Assembly: GCA_023101885.1 (NCBI GenBank)
Contig: JALPQD010000004.1
Coordinates: 9,433,688-9,497,687, forward strand
Length of the DNA stretch: 64,000 nt
Origin: Typhlomys cinereus
Lineage: Eukaryota; Chordata; Mammalia; Rodentia; Platacanthomyidae
Direction of reading: 5' to 3'
Positions 23,304 to 34,740 of the stretch are shown in pieces. The notes beneath the pieces are model-generated. The model ran no database searches, was not told where the DNA came from, and saw nothing but the letters and a program-made list of their open reading frames with translations. The translations under genes were made by a program, and so were the position numbers. Every line of letters begins with the position of its first letter. The first letter of the stretch is position 1.

Positions 23304-23694
23304 CGTCATAGTTAGATACAGGTGTCAACTTGAAAATTAAAGGGTTGAGCTCTGGGCTAATTTGCGAAGAATTAGTAGTTGAGTTAAACACCAGGCAAAC
23401 TTGCAAGAGATTGTCTAATTGATTGGGGGAGTGGTCTGACTTATGATGGGAAGGCTAGTCGTCCCTGTACTGGTAAATAAAATGAAGGGATCTGGTTAAA
23501 GAAGTTGGTATTCTTTGGTATATCTGGCGAGACATGGTGTAACTAGTTCCCTCGACTCCTGGTGTTGGCATGAGCTATCCTGTCAAGTTGCACAAGAAAT
23601 TATATCCAAGAATCATAAACGAAAATAAAACTCCTTGTTCCCTTAAGCTGTTTGATTGTGTGAATTTATCAGCAGCATGAAGACAAAGTTTGAC
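23304..23694 (+). mobile_element. solo LTR, ERVL-MaLR-like, older copy
   Basis: Starts cGTCATAGTTAGATACAGG and ends near 'gtttgaca'. The body matches the 9.2 and 20.7 kb LTRs throughout, with more substitutions and small gaps. Its end, 'gaatttatcagcagcatgaa', is closest to the canonical MaLR end. The flanks cttct / ctcct are compatible with a decayed 5-bp duplication. Confidence 0.78.
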
Positions 23695-23902
23695 ACTCCT
23701 CTTGAAGACTGATTCCCAGTGTGATTCAAGGGAAGAAATAAAAATTGTAGCAACACAACAAAAACCAAACAGAGAAGACAGTAAAAGATAATTTAAGGTA
23801 ACTACAACATTAAAGCACAAGAAATTATATACAGAGCAGTAATATAAAATAAACTGAATCTGTTAAAATTAATAGGAGCTAAATAAAATATTTTAAGGCA
23901 GG

Positions 23903-24327
23903 TGTTGCAGTTTGCCTCCATGGTTGATGATAAATGACCATCAAACAGCTTAAGGGAACAAAGGGCTTATTTTCTTACAATAGTCCAGTTACAGTCTGTC
24001 TACCTTGACCAGAGAGCATGAACCAACACCAGGGCCAAGGGAACTGGCCCCACTTTCTCTACATAATGGCTAAAAGAGGAACGATCCTTAATTGCCAGAC
24101 CAGCATATCTGGCCAAGTATACACAAGGATGCCAACTTCCTCAACCAGCTCTCTGTATTTTATTCACCTGTTCAGGGACTAGTCCCACCCACCATAGGCT
24201 GGGTCTGCCCCATCAGCTAGACACTCACCTTCAGGTTCGCTCTGAGCTTAACTCAACAATCAATTCTCTACAAATGTGCCCCGATCTCAAACCCTCAACT
24301 GTCAAGTTGACACCTGTGCCTATGACA
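23903..24327 (-). mobile_element. solo LTR, ERVL-MaLR-like, minus strand, perfect 5-bp TSD
   Basis: On the plus strand it starts TGTTGCAGTTTGCC and ends CCTATGACA. The 5-bp duplication gcagg lies at 23898-23902 and 24328-24332. It is nearly identical to the reverse complement of 20657-21085, which implies recent activity of one subfamily. Confidence 0.88.
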
Positions 24328-24415
24328 GCAGGATAAGAAGAAAAAAGAGAATGAAGCAATATTAAAGATGAAAAAAAGTGTGGTAAGTTAAAAAAAGAGT
24401 AATACATAAGTCTGA

Positions 24416-24690
24416 GGAGATGGCTCAGGGAATAGTAATTGATCATGGGCATGAGGACCTAATTTTGTGTCCCAGCATCCATATAAAAAGCCTGGCATGA
24501 TATCACACACTAGTAATTCAGTGCTGGAAGATATAGTAGGAACCCTGGGTCTTGGGTCTTGCTAGTCAATCAGTCTAACAAGTTGATGGGACCCAGGTTC
24601 AATCAGAGACCCTGTTTCAAAAAATAAGATGAAAAGCAATTTTGGAAGACACCCAATGTATACCTACAGTTGAACATACTTGTATATGCA
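24416..24690 (+). mobile_element. B4-like SINE
   Basis: The head 'gaggagatggctcaggga', 'gggcatgaggacctaa' and 'tgtcccagcatccatataaa', then a B1-like part ending 'agagaccctgtttcaaaaaa', then the usual right tail. A GA microsatellite follows (24700-24730). A minus-strand frame at 24231-24452 overlaps this and the LTR and is not a gene. Confidence 0.7.
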
Positions 24691-24739
24691 TGCAAACAAC
24701 AGAGAGAGAGAGAAAGATGGAAAGAGAGAAGCAGAGAAG

Positions 24740-25470
24740 TTGAGTAATAAAGTTAGATAATTTTTTAAAAGATAGAAAAGAAAAAGAAGCTCAAAACTTG
24801 CCTCTAGCCAAGGCACCTATGCCAGAAAAAAACTTCTTTCCCCATTACCTAGTGTTAGAATCTGTCAGGTGTAGAAGGATAGAGTCACAGCTGACAAGTA
24901 TTAAAATTCCTGTCTTCCACCAACAAGGTTTGTGTAGTACATAGGGTAAGTTTTGTCTTGCATTTCTTGATTGGACAGTTAGGATATGTTGTTAGAGGGG
25001 TGTTTTTCTGTGTGCCCAGAGCCCCATTGAGCTTTGGTTGGATGTAGTCTAAGCAAAAGTTCACTAGCTCTAGAGACCTCCAATCTGTGCCTGTGGAGGT
25101 ATAGAAAATATCCAAACCATTGGCTATCCTAAATGCATAGGGAGTAGGAGAGACAAACAGATCATTAATATCTGCACTGGAGTCAGGAGGGAAATCAGAA
25201 GGATCCAGTAGCCTTTCAGAGTTGGTGCTACAGCTCATAGACCTGGTTTTCCAGAGTAAACCCAGCTTCTTGGTCCTAGCCAGCTACTGTGAATTGTATT
25301 CCATGTTTTCTGTTCAGTCCCTCACCCGTGACTGCCCAGTAGCTCAGCACCAAACAAAGGGTAGATGTTCTTTTGAAATACCCCTTATCTCAACTCTCTG
25401 AGATGTATGGCAAGTAATTCAAAAGATTTTTTCCTCTGCAAAGGTAGGTTTGGCTTACTATGAAGGAATA
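24740..25470. other. unassigned; longest unexplained frame on minus strand
   Basis: Contains a 117-codon open frame on the minus strand (24885-25238, beginning MSCSTNSERLLDPSDF). I do not recognise a domain. Its composition is rich in Ser, Thr, Asp and Leu, without low complexity. There is no visible promoter or splice context, and it lies among repeats. It may be a remnant of an LTR-element interior or chance. I do not call it a gene. Confidence 0.35.
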
Positions 25471-25471
25471 G

Positions 25472-25510
25472 TTACACACACACACACACACACACACGCA
25501 CACCCATACA
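25472..25510. repeat. (CA)n microsatellite
   Basis: About 17 CA units with one G interruption near the end. Confidence 0.9.
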
Positions 25511-27083
25511 CAAATCAGTCTTAGCACATTGGATTTAAAGTATGCAAGTATGAATTTCTCCTGCACTTAGAAATGCTGTGGGAACTCTGTAGGTTTACTT
25601 TGTGCTTGGGGCACTGGTATTTAACTTCTCCTGGGAAGATGAAAACAAATACCTACTCACTTGAGATAAGGCAACAAGACCAGACTAAAGTAAAGATTTC
25701 GTCAAAGTCCAGCTTAGAAAACCAGTGGATTTATTGGGCTTTCATAGTATGAGTGAAGAATTACTTATAGGGACATACTCAGAGATGGTTTTATCACCAA
25801 AAAGTTTGCTCCAGCATCATTCATGATCCAAAAAAGTTGCCTCCCTGAAGTTGTTTGCAAGATTTACAGACATATCTTCCAATTGGAGCATACTTTCTCC
25901 CCACAACTGCTCATTGCTAGCATGAGCATGAATCTGGTAAATTCAGCTTTCTGAGACTTGCAAAATTTTCTTGTTTCCTGAATTGTTTCAATTCTAAAGA
26001 AACTGCTAAAGAGACTGCATAAAAGACTGTTTCCTTTTTCCTTAAAATTATCTTTTTTTCTGCTTCTCCAGTTTTTACCATCCTGTCATTTTTTTTATAG
26101 ATTTCCAGAAGTATTCTCTCTTTGTCCCATTGGAAAAAAAATTATCTCTTGTGGTTTCACATTTATAGATGGACATAAAAGGTATTTTTATTGCAGTATT
26201 TTCTAGATTAAAAATTAATAATTTTGAAGTGCATTCAGAAGGACTTTGCATAAATTCAATATTTTATTGTTTATTGTTGAAAATTATTATTTGTATTTAT
26301 TCATTTTCTAGACACATTCCAACTATATAGTTCAGAATGGCCTTCGAGCCTAGCCTTCTTGCTTCAGTGCTTCAGTTTTTCACATTGTCTACAACTTTAA
26401 CTTTTGATTCTTTTTGGATAGCATCTTGACATTTATTTATTTTTCAGTTGTTTGTTGTACTGTGAAAATACTCCTCTCATTTTTTAAATGATCAAGAATT
26501 AACTTATTTAAAGTTGTTAATCAGGAGGCTAATACATGAGCTAAAATTCTGGTTTCACATCTGGGCAGGGAATATACCTTTGAGAGTTGTCCACTAAAAT
26601 GGAATTTAAAGCCATAAGACGAGATGGAGTCTCTAAAAGCATGGATAGAAGTTGAAAAGTCCAAAGACAGACTGAAGCATGCCAGTATTTGAGGTTAGAT
26701 CAGAGGAATCAAGCAAGGGGAAAGAAATGATGGGATTCAACGGTAACACACTTATGCAACTTTCTACAAGCCAGACTAGAAAGTGTTTCATTGCCAGATG
26801 GTATGACTATCCCTGATAAATGCTAATCAAATGGGATGAGCATTAGGGATTAAGAATTGATTACAAGATTTAGAATCCTGGAGTTCATTGAGCCATTATT
26901 GTTAGTGAAAAGAAATATTAAGTGTAATGATGAAGACAAAAGCCTGAGGGCAGAAGCATCAGGAATGAGTAGTTTGAGTTTTAATATAAGAACTATGGTA
27001 ATAACTTTAACCACATGACAGAGCAGAAAAGGAAATGGGTAACTGGATTGAAGACTAAGTACAAAGAAAAAGAACTTATGTAA
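25511..27083. other. unassigned intergenic sequence
   Basis: AT-rich. A weak antisense B1-like patch lies at about 26310-26390 (ctatatagttcagaatggcc). Otherwise nothing was recognised up to the target-site duplication of the L1 that follows. Confidence 0.4.
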
Positions 27084-27097
27084 AAACTTACTTCCCA
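27084..27097. repeat. left target-site duplication of L1A
   Basis: aaacttacttccca, repeated exactly at 30879-30892 after the poly(A) tail. Confidence 0.92.
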
Positions 27098-30000
27098 AAC
27101 CAGTCAAAAAGCTGGTTCTTTGAAAAAATCAATAAGATTGATACACCCCTAGCTAAATTAACCAAAAGCAAGAGAGAGAAAACCCAAATTAACAAAATTA
27201 GAAATGAACATGGAGTTATCACTACTGATACCCAAAAAATCCAGAGAATTATAACATCATATTTCAAAATATTATACTCTGTGAAGTTTGACAACACAAA
27301 AGAGATGGATGAATTTCTAAGTAAACACAACTTACCTAAATTGAATCAGGAAGTTGTGAATTATTTAAATAGTCGTATAACATATAAGGAAATTGAGGAA
27401 GTAATCTCGAATCTTCCCACCAAAAAATGTCCTGGACCAGATGGATTCAGCACAGAACTCTACCAGACATTTAAGGAGTTAATAACACCAATACTCCTTA
27501 AACTGTTCCACCAAATAGCAAAGGAAGGAACACTACCAAATTCCTTCTATGAAGCTAATAACATCTTAATCCCAAAACCTAATAAAGATTCACTTAAAAA
27601 AGAAAACTATAGGCCAATCTCTCTGATGAACACAGACGCAAAGATTCTCAACAAAGTCTTAGCAAATCAGATTCAAAAACATATTAAAAAGATCATTCAT
27701 GGGGACCAAGTAGGCTTCATCCCCGGCACACATGGTTGGTTCAACATACACAAATCAATAAATGTAATTCATCATGTAAACCAGTCCAAAGTCCAAGACC
27801 ACATGATACTCCCGATAGATGCAGAAAAAGCTTTTGACAATATCCAACAGTCTTTTATGATCAAAATGCTAGGAATGGAAGGAACCTTTATCAATATAAT
27901 AAAAGCTGTATACAACAAACCCATAGCAAGGATTATGCTCAATGGGGAAAAACTGGAAGCATTCCCACTTTGATCAGGAACTAGAAAAGGCTGTCTACTC
28001 TCACCACTTCTTTTCAATATTATCCTTGAAGTCTTAGCTGAAGCCATAAGACAAGAAAGGGACATAAAAGGCATTCAAATTGGCAAGTAAGAAGTCAAGC
28101 TATCCCTATTTGCAGATGACATGATCTTATACCTGAGTGATTCCACCAAGAAGCTCCTGGAACTAATACAGAAGTTCAGCAGGGTGGCAGGACACAAAAT
28201 GAATGTGCAAAAATCAGTGGCCTTCCTATATGCCCAGAGTGAAAGAAGTGAAAAAGCCTTGAGAGAAACAATCCCATTTACGATAGCCCCTAAAAAAATG
28301 AAATACTTTGGTATAAACCTAACCAAGGAAGTAAAAGACTTTACAATGAAAACCATAAAACCCTAAAGAAAGAAATTGCAGAAGACACCAGAAGGTGGAA
28401 AGACCTCCCATGTTCCTGGATTGGCAGAATCAACATCGTAAAAATGACCATCCTACCAAAGGCAATATGCAGATTCAATGCTACACCAATTAAAATCCCA
28501 AAGCAATTCTTTAAAGAAGTTGACCAAACAATCTCAAAATTCATATGGAGGCACAAAAGACCCAGGATAGCAAAGACAATCCTGAGTAACACTGCTGGAG
28601 GTATCACCATACCGAACCTTAGTCTATATTACAAATCCATAGTTATAAAAACAGCCTGGTACTGGCTCCAAAATAGACACACAGATCAATGGATAAGGAT
28701 AGAAAACCCATATATAAGCCCACAAAATTACAGCCATTTGGTCTTTGACAAAGAGGCCCAAAGAATCCAATGGAAAAAGAAAAGCATCTTCAACAAATGG
28801 TGCTGGCAAAACTGGATCTCCACATGCAGAAGATTAAAACTGGACCCGTACTTGTCACCATGCACAAGACTTAATTCCAAATGGATTAAGGATCTCAATG
28901 TAAGGCCAGAGACTATAAAAACCACAGATGAAAGGATAGGAAACTCCCTCAAGCTGATTGGGCTAGTCCAACAGTTCCTAAACAGACATCCAATGGCACA
29001 GTCACTGCTACCAACTCTCAACAGTTGGGATCTTATGAAATTAAAGAGCTTCTGTTCAGATAAAGAGATTGTAACACAAGCTCAAAGATAACCCACAGAA
29101 TGGGAGAAAATCTTCACTAACCACATATCTGATAGAGCTCTACTATGCAGAGTGCACAAAGAACTTAGAAAACTAAGCACCAAGGAAATTAATGGCCCAA
29201 TTAAAAAATGAGCCCTGGAACTTAAAAGAAACTTTACCAGGGATGAAATTAGAATGTCTAACAAATATCTTAAAAAATGCTCGACTTCCTTAGCCATCAG
29301 GGAAATGCAAATCAAAACTTCCCTGAGATATCATCTCACCCTGGTCAGAATGGCAAAAATCCACAATACAAACAACACCAAATGCTGGAGAGGATGTGGA
29401 GAGAGGGGAACTCTCCTACATTGCTGGTGGGAATGAAGGCTCATACAACCACTCTGGTGAGCCGTCTGGAGATTCTTAAAGAAATTAAAGATTGAAATGC
29501 CATATGACCCTGCTATTCGACCCCACATACAGCAAAAAATCACCTCGATAGCACAAGTGCGACCATGTTCATAGCAGCACTGTTTACAATAGCAAAGTCA
29601 TGGAATCAACCCAAATGTCCAACAGTTGATGAGTGGATAAGGAAACAGTGGTACATCTATACAATGGAGTACTACTCAGCCATCAAAAATGATGACTTAC
29701 TGGAATTTGCCGGGAAATGGATGTCATTAGAAACAATTATATTAAGTGATATTCCAGATCCAGAAAGTTAAGCGCCATATGTACTCCCTAATAGGTGGCT
29801 CCTAGTACCAAACCCACCTAGAGGCACTCAAAGATAAATCTCTGTAATACCTACAGTAATTGCCAGGATTATGAACAGGAGGGATGGGGTAGGAGGGCCA
29901 CACTAGAAACAAGGAGAGAGGACACCATCTTACAGCAGAAAACAATAGGCCTCCATCAAGGACTGCAAGTAAGTAATGAGACATCTGGTTAAGTTCACAG

Positions 30001-30878
30001 ACTTTCGTTCCTGATCATTTACAACTGAGGGGGTATGATCTCACCAGAAAGAGAGGGCATATAGTCTGGCAGATAAAAAGTAACCATTTTGCAAATGGGT
30101 GATTGGCCCCTCCCTCACTGTGGTTTCCTACTTTTATTACATCTACCTTTGAATGGGCTCTTATAACAAGACTCTAGTCTAAAAGCTTTTTGTCTCTGGC
30201 CAGGCCGTGACATACAATGCCCATCAGGATGGAGTGAAGGGCATTGCAGGAGCAGCAAAACTGCAAAAGAAAATCAACAAACCATAATCCAGAACTTCAG
30301 AGACTCTATATCAACCACCTAGAACTAGGCCAGCCTAATCTCTCCCCATCCTGAAGCTCAGGGATATTTGTGGAAGAGGGGGTGGTAAGATTGTAAGAGC
30401 ACAAGGATGGGAGGAGCAATGATATGCAAGATAATTCACACAAATTAGGGCCGAAGCAATCATAATTGGACTTTGCAGGCCCTGCGCAATGTCCAACACA
30501 CTATTGACCCCACAAAGTCTAGCATTTGCTAAAGGCACAAAGATCCTTGGAGGCAAGGGATTGGCAGCCACAGTAGTGTTCCTATGCTTAAGGGGAACAC
30601 AGGAAAGGATTCAGGGAAATGACACTGGGTCCTTGTAAGTCATCGGAGAGGAGGGCCCAGAGGAGAGACTGGCATGCTTATTAAAAGATTCTCTGGGGAT
30701 TGGAGGGGCACTGGAGGATGGGGAAGGAGAGGTGAGGGGAAGGGGAGCAGCGGGGTCGGGGGGGAGGAGGAGGGAGGGAGGGAACCAGTGTACCTACTAA
30801 GTTTGTATGAGCGGAAATAATAATAAAAAATGTTTAAACACACACCCCAAAAAAAAAAACAAAAAAAAAACAAAAAAT
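27098..30878 (+). mobile_element. L1A: 5'-truncated L1, 3.78 kb, perfect 14-bp TSD
   Basis: The element begins inside ORF2 just upstream of the reverse transcriptase domain ([16 protein letters not shown] residues). It runs through the complete RT and C-terminal regions, a 3' UTR with a GA/GGA-rich tract (30640-30785), and an interrupted poly(A) tail (30849-30878). Identical 14-bp duplications flank it, as expected for target-primed reverse transcription with 5' truncation. It is the best preserved L1 in the window, and therefore the youngest L1 in this stack by inspection. Without ORF1 and the endonuclease it is not mobile. Confidence 0.95.
27105..29790 (+). pseudogene. L1A ORF2 fragment: reverse transcriptase and C-terminal region
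   Basis: The frame reads into the RT fingers/palm region: the [12 protein letters not shown] motif, then NYRPISLMN, then AFDNIQ. Stops at 27971-27973 and near 28088 interrupt it. The catalytic FADD box is intact at 28109-28120. A +1 change near 28345 shifts the frame before the WKDLPCSWIGRINI block (28395-28445). Frame 28444-29091 holds the thumb/C-terminal region. The C-terminal Cys-rich motif, C-W-R-G-C-G ending L-L-H-C-W-W, lies at 29383-29436. At least five stops or frameshifts make it inactive. The native ORF2 protein (about 1,275 residues) would nick DNA and copy L1 RNA. Here the endonuclease domain is absent through 5' truncation. Confidence 0.93.
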
Positions 30879-30892
30879 AAACTTACTTCCCA

Positions 30893-31300
30893 GAGGTAAG
30901 AGGCACACAGAGCCAGCAGAGAGACTACCCATCTTCCCCTCGGCCAATGCACTGACCTGCTATGCCAGGTAAGAGGCTCACTTAGCCAAGGGAGGACCTG
31001 CACACCCATCACACAGCGATGGCACCAACCTGCTGCACCAGGTAAGAGCATGGGGAGCCAGGAAAGAGACTCTCCAACTGTCCTAGAGTCCCTTCCCTTC
31101 TGTGTCCCACCAACAAGTCAGGGGATAGTCAAATCACACAATCAATAGACCAAATACAGAGAAGCTTTCCCAACAGCAAAGTCAGGCAACCTCATTTGAC
31201 TCAGGAGGGCCAAACATAACTAACAAAGAAAGCAGTCACAGATTTAACAGACAATGTCCCAAGTCACATCCTAAAAACACAAAATATACTAAGGATAAGC
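30893..31300 (+). promoter_or_regulatory. L1C 5' UTR-like region with three short internal repeats
   Basis: Three units share 'ccaggtaagagg' followed by 'agccag...gagagactc': near 30889-30930, 30963-31005 and 31037-31075. An imperfect, monomer-like 5' UTR is typical of rodent L1 promoters, and it sits directly before the ORF1 start region. Promoter function is inferred from position only. Confidence 0.5.
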
Positions 31301-31304
31301 AAAC

Positions 31305-32253
31305 ATGTTTCTTACAAAAAACATCAGCTCCCATACTCTAGATTCCTATCAAAACAACCTCATGGATACTAGTCAGGAGTGCAGCATGAAGAATAATGTC
31401 TTCCAAATAAACGTTATTGACAAGATTGAAAAGATCTTAGAGAACTACAAAAGGAATTGGATGAATGAAAAAGAGGAACATGAAAAAACTCAGAGAGGAA
31501 ATGAAAAGGGATTTGACCTTACATGAAAAGAAAAATAATAAAAATTTATCTGAAATGAAGAAAATAGAGGAAATAAGAACAAATTTGGAAAAGGTGAAAA
31601 AGTACCAAACTGAAATTCATCTGGAATTCAAAACTAAACTAACTGAAATTGGAAACCCAACAGAAAGTACCACACATAGAATAGATCAAGTAGAAGATAG
31701 ACTATCAGATCTAAAAGATAAGCTGATGAAACAGGATTGTTCAATTAAATGAGTTGAAAGGTCTTAAAAAAAGAAAGGAATATTTTATGGGATACAGTGA
31801 AGAAGCCAAATTTATTCATTCATTGAATCTCAGAATAAGAAACCCAAGAAAACACTCCGGCTCAGATGACAACTTCCCACACCTAAGGAGAGAGTGCCCC
31901 ATCCAAGTATAAGATGCATATCACACACCATCCAGATATGACTAAATAGGAGAACAACAAGGTAAATAATATTAACATCTCAGATACAGGACAAAGAGAA
32001 TGATCAGAGAGATGTAAGGAATAAAGTCAAGTCATGTTTAAAGCCTGTTGGAATAATATTTGGCTTATCAATGGAAACAGTAAAACCAGAAGAACTTGGA
32101 AAGGGATTCAATTCATGAAAGATCACAAATGCCACCTTAGGCTGCTATATCTAGCCAAACTATCAATCATGATTGAAGGAAAAGAAAAATATTTCCCAAC
32201 AAAAATAAACCAAAGTTCTTATTTACAAAATCAGGCATGCAGAAAATACTAGA
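31305..32253 (+). pseudogene. L1C ORF1 (RNA-binding chaperone) remnant
   Basis: The first frame (31305-31526) encodes a Lys/Glu-rich N-terminal part. The next, overlapping frame (31465-31752) encodes a classic heptad-rich coiled coil ending 'IDQVEDRLSDLKDKL', the trimerisation coiled coil of ORF1p. The central RRM region (31760-32030) is decayed. The C-terminal domain survives in frame 32034-32252, with RLLYLAKLSIMIEGKEKYF as its recognisable block. Native ORF1p (about 300-380 residues) coats L1 RNA. Frameshifts near 31490 and a stop at 31750 break this copy. Confidence 0.88.
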
Positions 32254-32411
32254 AAAAAATTCTCAAGACAGATAACGTTGATCAACACACTCAAGAGAAT
32301 AAAGGGAAATGTAATGCCAATACAATTACCAAGCAGAGGATAGCCCATACAAAAACAAACAATTAAATATAAAAAAGTGACAGGGGTCAACAAAAACTTT
32401 TCAATATTAAC

Positions 32412-32414
<3 letters not shown>

Positions 32415-32449
<35 letters not shown>

Positions 32450-32644
32450 GTGTGTGTGTGTGTGTCAGAGGGCACTGTGTGTTCCTGTAGAGGCCCAAGG
32501 GTAACTTTAGGAATCATCCTAGATGCTTCTACCTCCTTTTTGCTTTGCTTTGGGATTTACCAGGCTCTTCCCACCAGGGCCAGAAGTGGTGGTTACCACC
32601 CTTTCTGCCTGGCTTTTTTTTTTTTTATTCAACTGTGTGCATGT

Positions 32645-32678
<34 letters not shown>

Positions 32679-32988
32679 CTGTGTATGTGTAGAACCACGG
32701 ACGAATTCGCGAACCACCATGGACGCCTCCACCTCCTTCTGCCCAGGGATTCACAGGCTCCGTCCTACCAGGACCGGAAACGCAGGCCGCCCCCGCTTCC
32801 GCCTGGCGTCTATACGTGGGATCTGGGATCCGAACTCAGGACCTTCCACCTGCAAGGCGGAGGCTTAACCCCTGAGCCACCTCTCCAGCCCTCTGCCTGG
32901 CTTTTTTATGTGGAACCTGTGATCTGAATTCAGGACCTTGTGCTTGAGAAGCAGTATCTTAACCGCTGAGCCTTTTTTTTCAGTCCTG
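32415..32988 (-). mobile_element. older tRNA-derived SINE inserted in L1C, itself split by a younger SINE
   Basis: Left part 32415-32603: TG repeat, 'cagagggcactgtgtgttcc', 'gaatcatcctagatgcttct'. Right part 32908-32988: 'ggaacctgtgatctgaattc', ending at the tRNA-like head. Both read as one older-subfamily SINE on the minus strand. Flanks aatattaacttt (32403-32414) and aattttaacttt (32989-33000) are an 11/12 duplication within L1C. Confidence 0.85.
32620..32891 (-). mobile_element. young CpG-rich SINE nested in the older SINE
   Basis: On the plus strand: T-run, attcaactgtgtgcatgtg, TG repeat, then 'ccacggacgaattcgcgaac', 'tggacgcctccacctccttc', 'aggccgcccccgcttccgcc' and the antisense head ending 'gagccacctctccagccc'. 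A perfect 16-bp duplication, tctgcctggctttttt, lies at 32604-32619 and 32892-32907. It is almost identical to the copies at 45535-45839 and 47619-47918. Open frames across it (32523-32927 and others) are incidental. Confidence 0.93.
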
Positions 32989-33129
32989 AATTTTAACTTT
33001 AAACATCAATAAAATCAAGTCCCCAATCAAGAGACATAGACTAAAAGCATGAATTAAAAGTCACAACTCAACAATATGTTGCCTCTAAAAAACATAACTC
33101 ACTTTGACATAGGCACAATCTCAGGGTCA

Positions 33130-33960
33130 AAGGGTACCCAAAGCTAATGCAACTAGGAAACAAGCAGGAATAGCCCCCCAATGGCCAACAAAAGAGGTTT
33201 CACTAATATAAATCATAAGAGGTACAGAAGCATACTACAGTCATCAAAGGACCAATGCATCAAGAAAAACTCCCAATTTTAAACATATATATTCCAGACT
33301 TAGGCTCACCCACATTCATTAAACAAACAAACAAAAAAAACAATGCATAAAGTAACAAATCAACCCAAACAAGATAATGGTAGGAGATTTCAATACCCCA
33401 CTCTCACTGATACACGGGTCAACAGACCAAAAGCTGAACAGAGACATACTGGAATTAAAGCAAACCTTACACCAAATGGACCTGACAGGCATCTACTGAA
33501 CATTCCATCCTAACACAAAGGAATATACATTATTTTCCACAGCCCATGGAACTTTCTCCAAAATAGACTGCATATTAAGTCACAAAACAAACTTCCATAA
33601 ATACAAGAAAAACAATATTTCAACCTGTTTTCTATCTGATAACTAGGGAAGAAAGACAGAATTGCAAAGCAAGGCAAATAACAGAATGTTCACAAACTCT
33701 TGGAAGCATAACATACTCAAGAGAATAAAGGGAAAAGTAATGCCAATAAACTCCAAAAGGAATATGTCTGGAAAGATACAGAACCCCTGGGATATGATGA
33801 AGGAGGTCCTCAAAGGAAAATTTGTAACACTCAATGTCTACAACAAAAAAATAGAAAAATCACAAGTAAACAACCTTAAAGATTTGGAAAGACAAGAACA
33901 AACCAACCTTAAAAGAAGTAGACATGTAGAGATTATCAGGATCAAAAGAGAAAAAAACTG
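33130..33960 (+). pseudogene. L1C ORF2 endonuclease region and linker remnant
   Basis: The broken translation shows ILNIYIP...SPTFI at about 33270-33325, then the GDFNTPLS motif at about 33385, then the SKIDCIL block near 33560. These are conserved C-terminal endonuclease motifs of L1 ORF2. The open frame 33662-33961 carries the linker block NPWDMMKEVLKGKFVTLNVY. The N-terminal part of the endonuclease is missing or unrecognisable, and several stops are present. Confidence 0.85.
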
Positions 33961-34369
33961 AAATTGAGACAAAAAAACTATAATATAAAGAATCAATGAA
34001 ACCAAAAGCTAAATCTTTAAAAAAAACTTAACAAGGTTGATAAACTCTTACCCAAATTAACCAAAATCAAAAGAGAGATACCAGAAGGTGGAATTAGCAG
34101 AATCAACATCATAAAAATGACCATCCTACCAAAAGCAATATGAGATTCAAGGCTATACCAATCAAAATCTCAAAGCAGTTCTTTAAAGAAACTAACAAAA
34201 CAATCTCAAAATTTATATAGAAGCACAAAAGGCCAAGGATAGCAAAAACAATCCTCAGTAACAAAAACATTACTGGAGGTATCACCATACCAAAACTTAA
34301 TCTATATTACAAATCCACAGTAATAAAAACAGCTTGGTACTAGCTCCAAAATAGACATGTACATTAATA

Positions 34370-34375
34370 GATAAG
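34370..34375. repeat. left 6-bp TSD of ERVK-like provirus
   Basis: gataag, repeated at 36609-36614. Confidence 0.93.
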
Positions 34376-34713
34376 TGTAGCAGTCTCGGGGGCCCACAGA
34401 GACCCTTGGGGGCGGGGATAAGCAGGCACAAAATCAATGACACAGACTCTGGGAGTGAGGCGAGTGGCAAAAGCAGGCTCGCAGGCTTGCAGGCTCGTTT
34501 ATTGTAAGTATGGGTCAGCCTATATACCCTACCCAACATCCCACAAGTCACAGCATGAGGTTTTTGCTATGTTGTCCTGTCTGGGTTGGTCCTCTCAGCC
34601 AGGCGGTTTGACATCAACACTAGGCACAGCAGCAGGTTCTAGCTTGGGGAAGTTGCATTCATGCATGAAATCCATACAGACAATACAGGCCTGCCTATTC
34701 TGTTCCTCCTACA
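34376..34713 (-). repeat. 3' LTR of the ERVK-like provirus
   Basis: Read on the minus strand it has a TATA-like gtatataggc (plus-strand complement at 34519-34528) followed by AATAAA (complement at 34498-34503), in the right order and spacing for an LTR promoter and polyadenylation signal. A repeated 'gcaggctcgcaggcttgcag' motif lies near its end (about 34471-34495). It contains an 11-12 bp segment absent from the other LTR. Confidence 0.9.
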
Positions 34714-34740
34714 TATCCATCCTTTTTATTTCTTTTGACA
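34714..34740 (-). promoter_or_regulatory. polypurine tract of the provirus
   Basis: On the minus strand 'aaaagaaataaaaaggatgg' lies directly upstream of the 3' LTR start. It is the expected position for plus-strand DNA priming, although the last bases before the LTR are not purely purine. Confidence 0.6.

Noticed and set aside
32523..32927. 134-codon plus-strand frame with Pro/Arg-rich C-terminus
   Set aside because: It lies across two nested SINEs, and the same peptide text recurs at 45603-45872 and 47574-47933 because the SINE is repeated.
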